A stretch of 64,000 bases of DNA from Hellea sp. Lineage in GTDB: Bacteria > Pseudomonadota > Alphaproteobacteria > Caulobacterales > Maricaulaceae. Shown here piece by piece: positions 35,458-44,239 of this stretch. The position numbers and the translations under genes are program-made. The stretch spans positions 1 through 64,000 of the forward strand of contig JAHDHS010000004.1 of NCBI GenBank assembly GCA_020631215.1, written 5' to 3'. Each line of letters starts with the position of its first letter. Position 1 is the stretch's first letter. The notes under the pieces were generated by a model. That model did not search any database, had not been told where the DNA came from, and saw only the letters and a program-made list of their open reading frames with translations.

Positions 35458-35736
35458 ATGATTATCAATCACCCTCTCCTTGGCCCGCGCGATGCTTCTG
35501 AATTCACCTATTTGGGGGATGCATCTCTCATGCAGCGTCCTAACCCGAAATCAGAGACGGCGATTGATGACTTTTACCGCTATCTATATCTGCGCGAGAA
35601 CACGCCCGGGGAGCATCGCGAGCTTTGGTATCATGAGCAAGGCGATCGAAGTTGGTTAGTCGTCACCAGAAATATCAGCACCCATGAAATCACCAAGGTG
35701 GAATTGGCACGGGACGTTGCAAGGAGCGGGACATGA
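35458..35736 (+). CDS. soxD: Sarcosine oxidase-type delta subunit, lacking zinc cysteines
   Basis: 92 residues. The family pattern is present (GPRDASEFTYLGDAS, then YLRENTPGEHRELWYHEQG), but the CxxC pair near the N-terminus reads HPLL and the third Cys position has no Cys, so the usual zinc site of SoxD is missing. There is no cysteine in the whole protein. It overlaps soxA by 4 bases. It may represent the branch acting on dimethylglycine or another substrate rather than sarcosine; this is inference. Confidence 0.82.
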   Translation: MIINHPLLGPRDASEFTYLGDASLMQRPNPKSETAIDDFYRYLYLRENTPGEHRELWYHEQGDRSWLVVTRNISTHEITKVELARDVARSGT

Positions 35737-38561
35737 GTCTCGTCGACTACAACACACCGCTGGGTTTCACTTGGAACGGTAAAGCCTATCAAGGCTTTGA
35801 AGGCGACACGCTCGCCTCCGCGCTTTTGCGAAACGGTATCAAAATCGTCGGAAGGAGTTTCAAATATCACCGCCCACGCGGCATCATGACAGCCGGCAGT
35901 GAAGAGCCCAATGCGCTCGTGACTTTGATTGGCGGAGGTTCGCAGGAGCCAAACCGCCGCGCAACAACCATAAAACTCTTTGATGGGCTGGAAGCAAAAA
36001 GCCAAAACCATATGGGCAGTGTGAATTTTGACCTGCTTGCGGTCAATGATCTGCTTTCGCCCTTTCTGGCCGCTGGATTTTACTACAAGACCTTTATGTG
36101 GCCGCGCGCTTTTTGGGAAAAACTCTACGAGCCTGCTATTCGGCGCGCGGCGGGATTAGGGGCGCTATCAGCCACCCCAGATCCTGATCAATATGATAAA
36201 GGGTTCCTGCATTGTGATGTCCTCATCATTGGGGCCGGGCCGTCGGGATTATTGACGGCACTGAATGCCGGGCGCGCCGGGAAATCCATCATTCTGGCCG
36301 ATGAGGATTTCCGCATGGGTGGACGGCTATTATCCGAGCGCGAAGAGATCAATGGAAGCAATGCTTTGGACTGGGTTTCTTCGGCGATAGCTGAACTCAA
36401 AACCCTCCCTAATGTGCGCCTGATGCCGCGCACTACGATATTTGGCGTTTATGATCACGGTATTTATGGCGGCCTGGAAACCATGACCGATCAGATTGGC
36501 GCCAAAGGCGCCAAACAAGTTCTCTGGCGGATTTATGCCAAAAAAAGCGTGCTGGCCGCTGGCGCAACAGAAAGACCCATCGCCTTCGCCAATAATGACC
36601 GCCCCGGCATTATGCTGGCCAGTGCCGTGCGAAGCTATGCCAACCGCTTTGGTATTGAGATGCCGAATTCGGCTTTGCTGACCAATCATGATGACGCACT
36701 TGGAACGCCGGTGGATCATGTGATCGATATTCGCAAAGGCGAACATATTGTCGACACGCAGGGCCGCGGCGGCATCAAACAGGTCACGCTGAATACAGGG
36801 CGTAAATTGTCTGTCCAGCACCTAGCTGTCTCAGGGGGATGGAACCCGAATGTCCATTTGACTTGCCATAAGCGCGGACGGCCGAAATGGGATGAGACCC
36901 TCGCTTGTTTTGTCCCTGACGCACAAAACCTGCCCGCCGAAATGCATGTCATTGGCGCCGCGAATGGCAGTTTCTCAACACATGGCGCATTTATCGATGC
37001 CAATACGGTTTCTGAGCTATTGGGCGTGAAATCCGGGGCCCTCCCCGCCGCTGAGGACGCGCCCGTTAACATCACGCCTTTTTGGTATGTCAAAGGCAAC
37101 AAGCGCGGCTGGGTCGATTTCCAAAATGATGTCACCACAAAGGACATCACGCTGGCACATCAGGAAGGTTTTTCTTCAGTCGAGCATGTGAAACGCTACA
37201 CAACGCTGGGCATGGCAACGGATCAAGGCAAGACTTCCAACGTCATCGGTCTGGCCGTTTTGGCAGATGCGACCGGCCAGACCATACCCGAAACCGGCAC
37301 GACCATCTTTCGGCCGCCCTATACGCCCGTCCCAATCGGCGCTTTTGCGGGCGCGCATCGCGGGCAGCATTTCAAACCTACGCGCTTAACGCCAAGCCAT
37401 GATTTCGCCGCTGAACAGGGTGCGACATTTGTCGAGACCGGATATTGGAAGCGCGCCCAATGGCTGGCACGGACGGGCGAACAAGGTTGGCGCGACAGCG
37501 TTGATCGGGAAGTCCTGATGACGCGCAACTCGGTCGGTATTTGCGATGTCTCGACTCTGGGCAAAATCGATATCCAAGGCCGCGACGCCGGAGCCTTTCT
37601 TAACAAGGTTTACGTCAATAGTTTTAAGCTGCTCAAAGTCGGAAAATGTCGCTATGGGTTGATGCTGCGTGAAGATGGAATTGCCATGGATGATGGTACA
37701 ACCGCGCGCCTATCAGAGACTCATTTCATAATGACAACAACGACGGCCAAGGCAGGGCCTGTCTTCCGGCATTTGGAATTTTGCCGTCAGCTATTGTTCC
37801 CAGACATGGATGTACACCTGATTTCAACAACTGATCAATGGGCGCAATATTCGGTGGCCGGGCCGAATGCCCGAAAACTTTTACAGAAGATTGTCGACCC
37901 TGAATTTGATATATCTAATGAGGCTTTCCCTTATATGGCCTGCGGGCAAATGACCGTATGCGGGGGAACTCGAGCCAGGTTATTCCGCCTCTCTTTTTCC
38001 GGTGAGCTAGCCTATGAAATTTCTGTACCCGCCCGTTATGGCGACGCGCTCATCCGCGAAATGATCGCTCAAGGCAAAGAGTTTGACGCCATTATGTATG
38101 GCACCGAAGCTCTGGGCGTGATGCGCATAGAAAAAGGCCATGCCGCCGGGAATGAACTAAACGGGACGACAACGGCGACCAATCTCGGCCTCGGCGGCTT
38201 TGTCTCCCAAAAGAAAGATTGTATCGGCAAGGTTCTGTCTGGGCGCGAAGGTCTAACCGGAGAAGATCAACTGAACCTAGTCGGATTCGTGCCCGACAAA
38301 AAAGGTGAAACCCTGACAAATGGTGCACATTTCATCAATCAAGGTGACGACAGCACGCCCGAAAATGATCAAGGTTATATGAGCTCGGTCGCTTGGTCCC
38401 CAATGCTTGAGACTTACATTGGCTTGGGCTTTCTCACAAACGGTAAAAAACGCATGGGCGAAACTTTAGTGGCGAAGGACTTCGTGCGTAACAATCATGT
38501 CGAAGTCAAAGTTGTCAGCCCGCATTTCTTTGATCCAGATGGGGAGCGGCTGCGTGTCTAA
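35733..38561 (+). CDS. soxA: Sarcosine oxidase-type alpha subunit
   Basis: 942 residues, the normal length. Domains in order: a ferredoxin-like N-terminal domain without Fe-S cysteines (1-90), an NAD(H)-binding domain with GAGPSG at 167-172 and ATERPIAFANNDRPGIM, then a C-terminal aminomethyltransferase (GCV_T) domain from about 576, which in the complex passes the oxidised methyl to tetrahydrofolate as 5,10-methylene-THF. This ties the oxidase directly to the folate enzymes encoded on the facing operon. It overlaps soxG by 8 bases. Confidence 0.92.
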   Translation: MSLVDYNTPLGFTWNGKAYQGFEGDTLASALLRNGIKIVGRSFKYHRPRGIMTAGSEEPNALVTLIGGGSQEPNRRATTIKLFDGLEAKSQNHMGSVNFDLLAVNDLLSPFLAAGFYYKTFMWPRAFWEKLYEPAIRRAAGLGALSATPDPDQYDKGFLHCDVLIIGAGPSGLLTALNAGRAGKSIILADEDFRMGGRLLSEREEINGSNALDWVSSAIAELKTLPNVRLMPRTTIFGVYDHGIYGGLETMTDQIGAKGAKQVLWRIYAKKSVLAAGATERPIAFANNDRPGIMLASAVRSYANRFGIEMPNSALLTNHDDALGTPVDHVIDIRKGEHIVDTQGRGGIKQVTLNTGRKLSVQHLAVSGGWNPNVHLTCHKRGRPKWDETLACFVPDAQNLPAEMHVIGAANGSFSTHGAFIDANTVSELLGVKSGALPAAEDAPVNITPFWYVKGNKRGWVDFQNDVTTKDITLAHQEGFSSVEHVKRYTTLGMATDQGKTSNVIGLAVLADATGQTIPETGTTIFRPPYTPVPIGAFAGAHRGQHFKPTRLTPSHDFAAEQGATFVETGYWKRAQWLARTGEQGWRDSVDREVLMTRNSVGICDVSTLGKIDIQGRDAGAFLNKVYVNSFKLLKVGKCRYGLMLREDGIAMDDGTTARLSETHFIMTTTTAKAGPVFRHLEFCRQLLFPDMDVHLISTTDQWAQYSVAGPNARKLLQKIVDPEFDISNEAFPYMACGQMTVCGGTRARLFRLSFSGELAYEISVPARYGDALIREMIAQGKEFDAIMYGTEALGVMRIEKGHAAGNELNGTTTATNLGLGGFVSQKKDCIGKVLSGREGLTGEDQLNLVGFVPDKKGETLTNGAHFINQGDDSTPENDQGYMSSVAWSPMLETYIGLGFLTNGKKRMGETLVAKDFVRNNHVEVKVVSPHFFDPDGERLRV

Positions 38562-39108
38562 ACTTGCAACAAAATCTCCCCTTGGCGGTTTTTCCCGTGA
38601 TTGGAAAAGCGTTTCTCTGACAGAACTATCAGACTATGAACTCGTCTCCATAGCGGTCGCACAAGGTAAAGACTCCGATTTCGAAAAGCGGTTCAAGTCA
38701 GTTTTAAAGGTCAACCCGCCCAAACCTAACCAATATGTCGAAGTAGAAAATGGTTTCGTGATTTGGACCGGGCAAAATCAATATATGCTCATGATGGATA
38801 ATATTGACGAGAAAGCCGACTTAAAAATGTCTGAAAGATTTGGCGAAAGTGCCTATTGCGTTCTGCAAAGTGACGGTTGGGCGTGCCTGCAAGTAGACGG
38901 CCCAAAAATCATGGATGTGTTGGAGCGATTTATTCCACTGGATCTACGCAATGCCCCCAATGATTTCGCTGCACGTACAGTCGCTCACCACATAGCTGTG
39001 ATTGTCATAAAGTCACCGGATGGAGGATGGCGACTACTCACGCCACGATCCTCCGCCCGGAGTTTTCTGGATGCCCTGACTCACACGACAGATAGCGTTA
39101 TTAGCTGA
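38554..39108 (+). CDS. soxG: Sarcosine oxidase-type gamma subunit
   Basis: 184 residues from a GTG start at 38554 that overlaps soxA by 8 bases, with GGGGAG 7 bases upstream as ribosome site. The pattern is divergent but matches gamma subunits in length, position and the GCV_T-like fold (WGLQVDGPKIMDVLERFIPLDLRN-type segment reading CLQVDGPKIMDVLERFI). It stabilises the alpha-beta-delta complex. Its stop overlaps by 8 bases the stop of the convergent mttB-family gene. Confidence 0.82.
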   Translation: MSKLATKSPLGGFSRDWKSVSLTELSDYELVSIAVAQGKDSDFEKRFKSVLKVNPPKPNQYVEVENGFVIWTGQNQYMLMMDNIDEKADLKMSERFGESAYCVLQSDGWACLQVDGPKIMDVLERFIPLDLRNAPNDFAARTVAHHIAVIVIKSPDGGWRLLTPRSSARSFLDALTHTTDSVIS

Positions 39109-40636
39109 TATTGCTATCTGGAAAACTGGCTTTTCGCTCGTCCATATATTTGATCAACCTTGCATCAATATCAGGATCCAGCTCCGGCGGTGTATATTCA
39201 GCCAGCATAGTTTTATAAACTTTCTCGGCCCGATCTTCCGCAGATAGCGACCCGTCCTCAACCCATTGTTCAAAACTGTTATTGTCAGAGACCTTGGATT
39301 GATAGAACGCTGTTTTGAAATTCTTTTGCGTATGCTCACAGCCGAGAAAATGCTTACCCGGCCCAACTTCTGCTATGGCGTCCATGGCTTGACCATTGGC
39401 GGACATATCAACACCTTTTGCAAAAACGGCCATCATTCCAGCCTGATCCGCATCCATGATGAATTTCTCATAGCCCATGGCCAGCCCGCCTTCTAGCCAG
39501 CCCGCAGTATGCAGCATGAAATTCACGCCCGCCATCAAGCCAGTCTGCAAAGAATTCGCGGCTTCATATCCTGCCTGTGCATCGGGGACTTTAGAGGCGT
39601 TAAATCCACCCGCAGACCGGAACGGTACTCCCAAACGCCTTGCCAAAGCGGCGCTCATATTAATGATAAGAGAGGCTTCGGGTGTCCCGAAAGTTGGCGC
39701 TCCCGTTTGCATAGACATAGACGTCACAAAATTTCCGTAAATCACAGGCGCGCCAGGGCGAACAAGCTGGGTCAACGCCATGCCCGCCAATCCCTCGGCT
39801 AGGCTTTGCGCAGCCACGCCAGCCGCAGTGACAGGCGACATTGCGCCGGAGACCACAAAGGGGCTCGGCATAGCGCATTGCCCATGACGCGCATAATTTT
39901 TCAACGCGCCCAGCATGACACGGTCCCATGTCATCGGCGAATTGGCATTGATCAAATTCACTAACACACAGTTCTCTTCAACGAAATCATCGCCAAAGAC
40001 GATTTTCGCCATATCAACGGTATCGAGAGCTCTCTCAGGCTGTGTCACAGACCCCATAAAGGCTTTGTCGGAATATTTGATATGGCTGTAATTCATATCA
40101 AAATGGCGCTTATTGACCGGCAAATCTACAGGTTCACACACAGTTCCCCCGCTATGATGTAAGGATGGTGACATGTAAGCCAGTTTTACGAAGTTACGAA
40201 AATCTTCGATATTGGCATAACGGCGTCCGCCTTCCTTGGAATAAACAAAGGGCGGACCATAGGCAGGAACCAGCACTGTATTATTACCGCCAATTTGCAC
40301 ATTATTGGCCGGATTACGCGCATGTTGCGTGAACTCTTTTGGGGCCGTCGCCTGAATGATTTCACGGCACATACCGCGCGGAAACCGAACGCGCTGCCCA
40401 TCGGCTTTAGCACCAGCTTTGACGAAGTAATCTATCGATTCCTGATCTTCCTGAATTTCCAAGCCGATCTCTTCAAGGATCGTATCCGCATTATGCTCCA
40501 GCTGCGCTAAATCTGTATCATTCAAGACAGAATAAGTCGGAATATTCCGTTTGATATAAGGCTCACGCGGAGCGGCTTCTGCTGCATTTGCGGCGGCGCG
40601 CCCGGCGCGTCCTCCTGATCGTCCTCGTCTGGCCAT
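39101..40636 (-). CDS. MttB-family (trimethylamine methyltransferase-like) corrinoid methyltransferase, non-pyrrolysine
   Basis: 511 residues of the MttB superfamily TIM barrel. The frame has no internal amber codon, so pyrrolysine is not used and the protein belongs to the non-Pyl branch that includes the glycine betaine methyltransferase MtgB. It should transfer a methyl group from a quaternary amine to the cobalt of the corrinoid protein encoded upstream. The N-terminus starts with an Arg/Gly-rich stretch (MARRGRSGGRAGRAA). It is the last gene of the fhs operon. Glycine betaine, proline betaine, carnitine or DMSP are possible substrates; the context favours betaine. Confidence 0.88.
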   Translation of the reverse strand: MARRGRSGGRAGRAAANAAEAAPREPYIKRNIPTYSVLNDTDLAQLEHNADTILEEIGLEIQEDQESIDYFVKAGAKADGQRVRFPRGMCREIIQATAPKEFTQHARNPANNVQIGGNNTVLVPAYGPPFVYSKEGGRRYANIEDFRNFVKLAYMSPSLHHSGGTVCEPVDLPVNKRHFDMNYSHIKYSDKAFMGSVTQPERALDTVDMAKIVFGDDFVEENCVLVNLINANSPMTWDRVMLGALKNYARHGQCAMPSPFVVSGAMSPVTAAGVAAQSLAEGLAGMALTQLVRPGAPVIYGNFVTSMSMQTGAPTFGTPEASLIINMSAALARRLGVPFRSAGGFNASKVPDAQAGYEAANSLQTGLMAGVNFMLHTAGWLEGGLAMGYEKFIMDADQAGMMAVFAKGVDMSANGQAMDAIAEVGPGKHFLGCEHTQKNFKTAFYQSKVSDNNSFEQWVEDGSLSAEDRAEKVYKTMLAEYTPPELDPDIDARLIKYMDERKASFPDSNIS

Positions 40637-40647
40637 AGCGTCCTCCT

Positions 40648-41064
40648 CTATTGTATTCCTTCGCCGCGTGTCCCTTGTGACGGGAACCCCTTATATTGCG
40701 GAAGGTCATCTGTGATTTCGTAGTAACTGCCTTTTTCCTCGATGAAGATATGTCCCTTCACCTCCAGTCCCGCTGCGTCATTTAATGAACCGGCCAGAAT
40801 GCTGACTGTATCGCGAGCGGCCTCGTCCCAGAACATGTAGCTTCCGCAGGCCCGGCAATGACCTGATTTCGATCTATCTGAGATCGGCAGCCAATTGACA
40901 TCGCCATGAATGGTCAGGTTTTCGCGGGTTACACCCGCAGCCGCAATGTAGTGCCCGGTCAGTTTTTGGCACTGTTTGCAATGACAATACCAGATATCGG
41001 ACAGGTCAATGGCTTCGAAGCTTACAGCCCCGCAAAGACATTGGCCTTTATACGTGTTAGCCAC
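40648..41064 (-). CDS. GFA (glutathione-dependent formaldehyde-activating-like) family protein
   Basis: 138 residues from a GTG start at 41064. The zinc cysteines are in CLCGAVSF, CHCKQCQK and CRACGSYMFW. The fold is that of Gfa and CENP-V. Its place in a C1 operon agrees with a formaldehyde- or S-hydroxymethyl-related role, though many GFA proteins have none. The open frame extends 37 codons upstream but that part lies inside the preceding methyltransferase gene; the 8-base overlap with that gene fixes the start. Confidence 0.82.
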   Translation of the reverse strand: MANTYKGQCLCGAVSFEAIDLSDIWYCHCKQCQKLTGHYIAAAGVTRENLTIHGDVNWLPISDRSKSGHCRACGSYMFWDEAARDTVSILAGSLNDAAGLEVKGHIFIEEKGSYYEITDDLPQYKGFPSQGTRGEGIQ

Positions 41065-41974
41065 GTCTGCGGCCTCCGCCTCGACGACCACCGCGTCCAC
41101 CTCTACCTCGTCCGCTCTCACCTTCAGCAGGCGCCGGACGGTAGGCTTTGATCCAATTGGCACAGCCTGCATCATTACCCGTCAAAATATCCGCTGCCCT
41201 GACGGCCGGAACCAGACCTTCATGCAGAGGATTGACGATGGCGGATGTCATACCGGCTCCGGCCAACATCGGCAGGAAGGCATTATTAATCGCGTGACGG
41301 TTGGGCAAGCCAAAGGCAATATTTGATGCGCCGCAAGTCGTATTCACACCTAATTCTGTGCGCAGGCGGTGAACCAAACGAAAGACGTCCTTGCCTGCGC
41401 TGTTGACTGCGCCCACTGGCATGACCAGCGGGTCAACCACAACGTCCTCGGCCTTAATGCCATAATCCGCGGCACGGTTAACAATCCGCTTGGCGACTTC
41501 AAAACGTACATCCGGGTCTTCAGAGATGCCCGTATCATCATTGGAGATCGCAACAACTGCACAGTCATATTTGGCAACCAAAGGCAGGATACGCTCCATC
41601 ACTTCTTCTTCGGCGGTTGTGGAATTTAAGAGCGGGCGGCCTTTATAGGCTTTCAGGCCGGACTCCAGCGCGTCCATAACAGAGCTATCAATACAGAGCG
41701 GAACGTCTGTTAGACCTTGAATGAGCGGGATAACCTCTGACATAATCAAAGCTTCATCAGCCAGCGGCACACCAACATTGACATCTAGCACCTGTGCGCC
41801 AGCTTCGACCTGAGCCAAGGCCTCTTTTTTGACGCGCCAATAATTAAACTCTTTCAGCTCTTTGGAAAACAGTTTCCGGCCGGTCGGGTTGATACGCTCA
41901 CCAATCATGACGAAAGGCTGATCAAAGCCGATAGCGACCTCTTTAGTGGCTGATGAAAGAATTGTGCGGGCCAT
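41057..41974 (-). CDS. Methyltetrahydrofolate:corrinoid methyltransferase (MtgA-like)
   Basis: 305 residues from the ATG at 41974. The pterin-binding domain is that of MtgA and the MetH second domain: FVMIGERINPTGRK, QVEAGAQVLDVNVG, CIDSS and NTTCGASNIAFGLPNRHAIN. It moves the methyl from methyl-Co(III) corrinoid to THF giving methyl-THF, or the reverse. The last twenty residues are almost only Gly and Arg, an unusual tail that the N-terminus of the MttB-family protein mirrors. The start codon lies 8 bases after the metF stop. Confidence 0.87.
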   Translation of the reverse strand: MARTILSSATKEVAIGFDQPFVMIGERINPTGRKLFSKELKEFNYWRVKKEALAQVEAGAQVLDVNVGVPLADEALIMSEVIPLIQGLTDVPLCIDSSVMDALESGLKAYKGRPLLNSTTAEEEVMERILPLVAKYDCAVVAISNDDTGISEDPDVRFEVAKRIVNRAADYGIKAEDVVVDPLVMPVGAVNSAGKDVFRLVHRLRTELGVNTTCGASNIAFGLPNRHAINNAFLPMLAGAGMTSAIVNPLHEGLVPAVRAADILTGNDAGCANWIKAYRPAPAEGESGRGRGGRGGRRGGGRRRG

Positions 41975-41982
41975 AATATATC

Positions 41983-43035
41983 CTAGCTGACTGTTCCGAT
42001 GGTTGTGTCCGAATGATCCGGAGACCACGGAACACGGCCTTCCAGAACGCCGGAGCGTTTGACGACGTCACCCACCCATTTTTCCTGTCGGTAGGCCATG
42101 ACGTGAAGGCCAGAAACGCCTTCAATTTCCTTTATCTCTTGCATCAGCTCGACGCAAATATTTCGGCCTTCGCGCAGCGGTTTTTCTGCGCCTTTCAAAC
42201 GCGCAATGACAGAATCAGGAATATGGACTCCAGGGACATTGTCCCGCATCCAACTGGCCGTACGGGCTGATGGAAGAACGCCCACACCGATCAGAATGTA
42301 ACACTTCTCTGTCAGTCCCATATCAACCGCCCGCGCCATAAAATCTTTCAACATCGGCACATCGAAACAATATTGCGACTGAATGTATTCAGCGCCTGCA
42401 TTAATTTTCTTAGCCAATTGATCGACGCGGTTTTTAATTGGCGGGACAAAGGGATTTATGGATGATCCGATGAAAAGCTTGGGCGGCAAGTCCAGCTTTC
42501 GCCCGCTGAGAAAACGGGATTCGTCACGCAAGATGCGCAAGGTTTTCGTTAGGGAAACCGAGTCCAAATCAAAGACCGGTTTTGCCTCCGGATGATCTCC
42601 GGCGCCAACATCATCTCCAGATAGGGTCAGCACATTACATACCCCGAGCGCCGCCGCGCCTAACGTGTCTCCTTGGATAGAGATTCGGTTACGGTCGCGG
42701 CAGGAAATTTGTAGGATAGGAGAATAGCCAACCCGTGTCAGAATCGCGCAAACGGCCAGGCTGGACATATGACAATGCGCGCCCGAGCCATCCGTCGCAT
42801 TAATCGCGTCGACATGACCATCAAACAAAGCCGCCCTAACCAGAACTTCGTCTGGGTCTGCCGAATCCGGCGGCGCGATCTCGGTCGTGACAGCAAAGTG
42901 CCCTGCCCGCAGCACACGCTCAAACCGGCCATGAGACACGTGACCATCCAGCATTGGTAAAGGATCGCCCGGATTGGTACCTAGGCGTTCGACATCTTGA
43001 ACCTCTCCGCTTTGATCAAGTTGGTTCTTAGACAT
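41983..43035 (-). CDS. metF: Methylenetetrahydrofolate reductase (MetF family)
   Basis: 350 residues of the flavin TIM-barrel type. Visible are the VTTEIAPPDSADPDEVL start of the barrel, HMSSLAVCA, LTLSGDDVGAGDHP and the substrate-binding QSQYCFDV. In this operon it should run towards oxidation of methyl-THF to methylene-THF, using electron acceptors linked to its MetV-like partner, whose gene it overlaps by 8 bases. A biosynthetic role in methionine synthesis is less likely given the neighbours. Confidence 0.9.
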   Translation of the reverse strand: MSKNQLDQSGEVQDVERLGTNPGDPLPMLDGHVSHGRFERVLRAGHFAVTTEIAPPDSADPDEVLVRAALFDGHVDAINATDGSGAHCHMSSLAVCAILTRVGYSPILQISCRDRNRISIQGDTLGAAALGVCNVLTLSGDDVGAGDHPEAKPVFDLDSVSLTKTLRILRDESRFLSGRKLDLPPKLFIGSSINPFVPPIKNRVDQLAKKINAGAEYIQSQYCFDVPMLKDFMARAVDMGLTEKCYILIGVGVLPSARTASWMRDNVPGVHIPDSVIARLKGAEKPLREGRNICVELMQEIKEIEGVSGLHVMAYRQEKWVGDVVKRSGVLEGRVPWSPDHSDTTIGTVS

Positions 43036-43510
43036 TGGTGTTCTGCATCGGCTTGACGGTCGCGTCAGGACGACTGTCGCGCGCGAGTTTTAGCCAAGTC
43101 GATTTACCTTTATCGCGATGGTCGCCGGAAAACTCCATATCATGAATGGCATCACCACCCTTCATGCGCTCGGCGCCATCCCACGCCAGAACCCAAACAC
43201 ATTTCATATCGGGCTTAACCTCACACATTCCGTTTGCGCGCACGCCACCACACGGCCCGTTGCGCAGAGTCTTAGGGCAGTTCATCGGACAGCTCATGCC
43301 CGTTTTGGATAGCTGGCAATTGCCGCACATTTGGCAATCAAACAGAAACCCTTTCAGCCCAGCCTCCATAGAGGTAATAGGCTTGTCTAGTTTTGTACCA
43401 AAGACTTTTGTGACACCTCTTAGCGTTGCCAATATGGCGGGGTTAACGCCATTATAAAGACGTTCCATGAACCGGGAATGCCGGACGGACCATAGGCGAA
43501 CCTTATACAT
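43028..43510 (-). CDS. MetV-like zinc/iron-sulfur partner of methylene-THF reductase
   Basis: 160 residues. Nine or more cysteines are arranged as DCQMCGNCQLS, CPMNCPKTLRNGPCGG, CEVKPDMKC, matching the zinc-finger-like C-terminal domain that NCBI calls methylenetetrahydrofolate reductase C-terminal domain and that is the MetV subunit in acetogens. MetV keeps MetF stable and carries cofactors in the Wood-Ljungdahl pathway. Here it is found in what looks like an aerobe. It overlaps metF by 8 bases and starts 3 bases after the corrinoid gene. Confidence 0.85.
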   Translation of the reverse strand: MYKVRLWSVRHSRFMERLYNGVNPAILATLRGVTKVFGTKLDKPITSMEAGLKGFLFDCQMCGNCQLSKTGMSCPMNCPKTLRNGPCGGVRANGMCEVKPDMKCVWVLAWDGAERMKGGDAIHDMEFSGDHRDKGKSTWLKLARDSRPDATVKPMQNTNV

Positions 43511-43513
43511 AAC

Positions 43514-44200
43514 CTATCGGTTCTTACCCATAATGGCTTTGGCCAGTTCACTACTCATCGCTGCGTCACGGCCATATGTATGGGCATTGATCGCATCAGC
43601 AAATTCCTGGTTTAGCGGAGCACCGCCGACCATGACCGGCAATTCTTTCAAAATACCGCGCTTGTCCAGCTCTTCAATCACCACACCCATATAAGGCATA
43701 GTCGTCGTCAAGAGGGCCGACATGCCCAGAATATCTGGTTCATGTTTTTCAATCGCTTCGAGATATTCTTCAACAGGTGTGTTAATCCCCAGATCAATTA
43801 CTTCAAAACCCGCACCTTCAAGCATCATTCCGACCAGATTTTTGCCGATGTCGTGAATATCGCCCTTCACAGTCCCGATCACATATTTACCGGTGCTGGA
43901 TTTGTTGTCGCTGTCTGCCAGAATGGGACGAAGCAATTCCATTCCGCCTTTCATGGCATTAGCTGATTGGAGCACTTCCGGGACGAACAAAATTCCGTCA
44001 CGGAAATCGACGCCAACAATACGCATGCCTTCAACCAGAGCATCATTGAGCACCATATTGGCATCCCAACCGCGATCCAACAGTATTTTCGTCCCTTCTG
44101 TGACCTCCGGGATAAGCCCGTCATAAAGGTCGTCCTGCATTTGCTGGACAAGCTCATTATCATCGAGGTCCTTCAGTATGATATCTTCTTCGTCACTCAT
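43514..44200 (-). CDS. Corrinoid (cobalamin-binding) methyl-carrier protein
   Basis: 228 residues with an N-terminal helical cap domain (1-90) and a Rossmann-type B12 domain (105-225). The cobalt-coordinating motif is Asp114-x-His116-x-x-Gly119 in KGDIHDIGKN, followed by GAGFEVIDLG and the conserved SALLTTTMPYM and VGGAP. It shuttles the methyl between the MttB-family enzyme and the MtgA-like one, like MttC or MtgC. A reductive activase (RamA-like) is needed to restore Co(I) and is not encoded in this window. Confidence 0.92.
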   Translation of the reverse strand: MSDEEDIILKDLDDNELVQQMQDDLYDGLIPEVTEGTKILLDRGWDANMVLNDALVEGMRIVGVDFRDGILFVPEVLQSANAMKGGMELLRPILADSDNKSSTGKYVIGTVKGDIHDIGKNLVGMMLEGAGFEVIDLGINTPVEEYLEAIEKHEPDILGMSALLTTTMPYMGVVIEELDKRGILKELPVMVGGAPLNQEFADAINAHTYGRDAAMSSELAKAIMGKNR

Positions 44201-44239
44201 GGCTCTATTCCTTTTGATGAATCACGTTCAGGGCAATGC

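Noticed and set aside
39101..40636. Possible pyrrolysine (amber) codon in the MttB-family gene
   Set aside because: The frame is open without an internal TAG over all 511 codons, so pyrrolysine is not used.
41065..41175. N-terminal extension of the GFA protein frame
   Set aside because: It is the Gly/Arg-tail coding region of the preceding methyltransferase read in another frame; the GTG at 41064 gives the normal family start.
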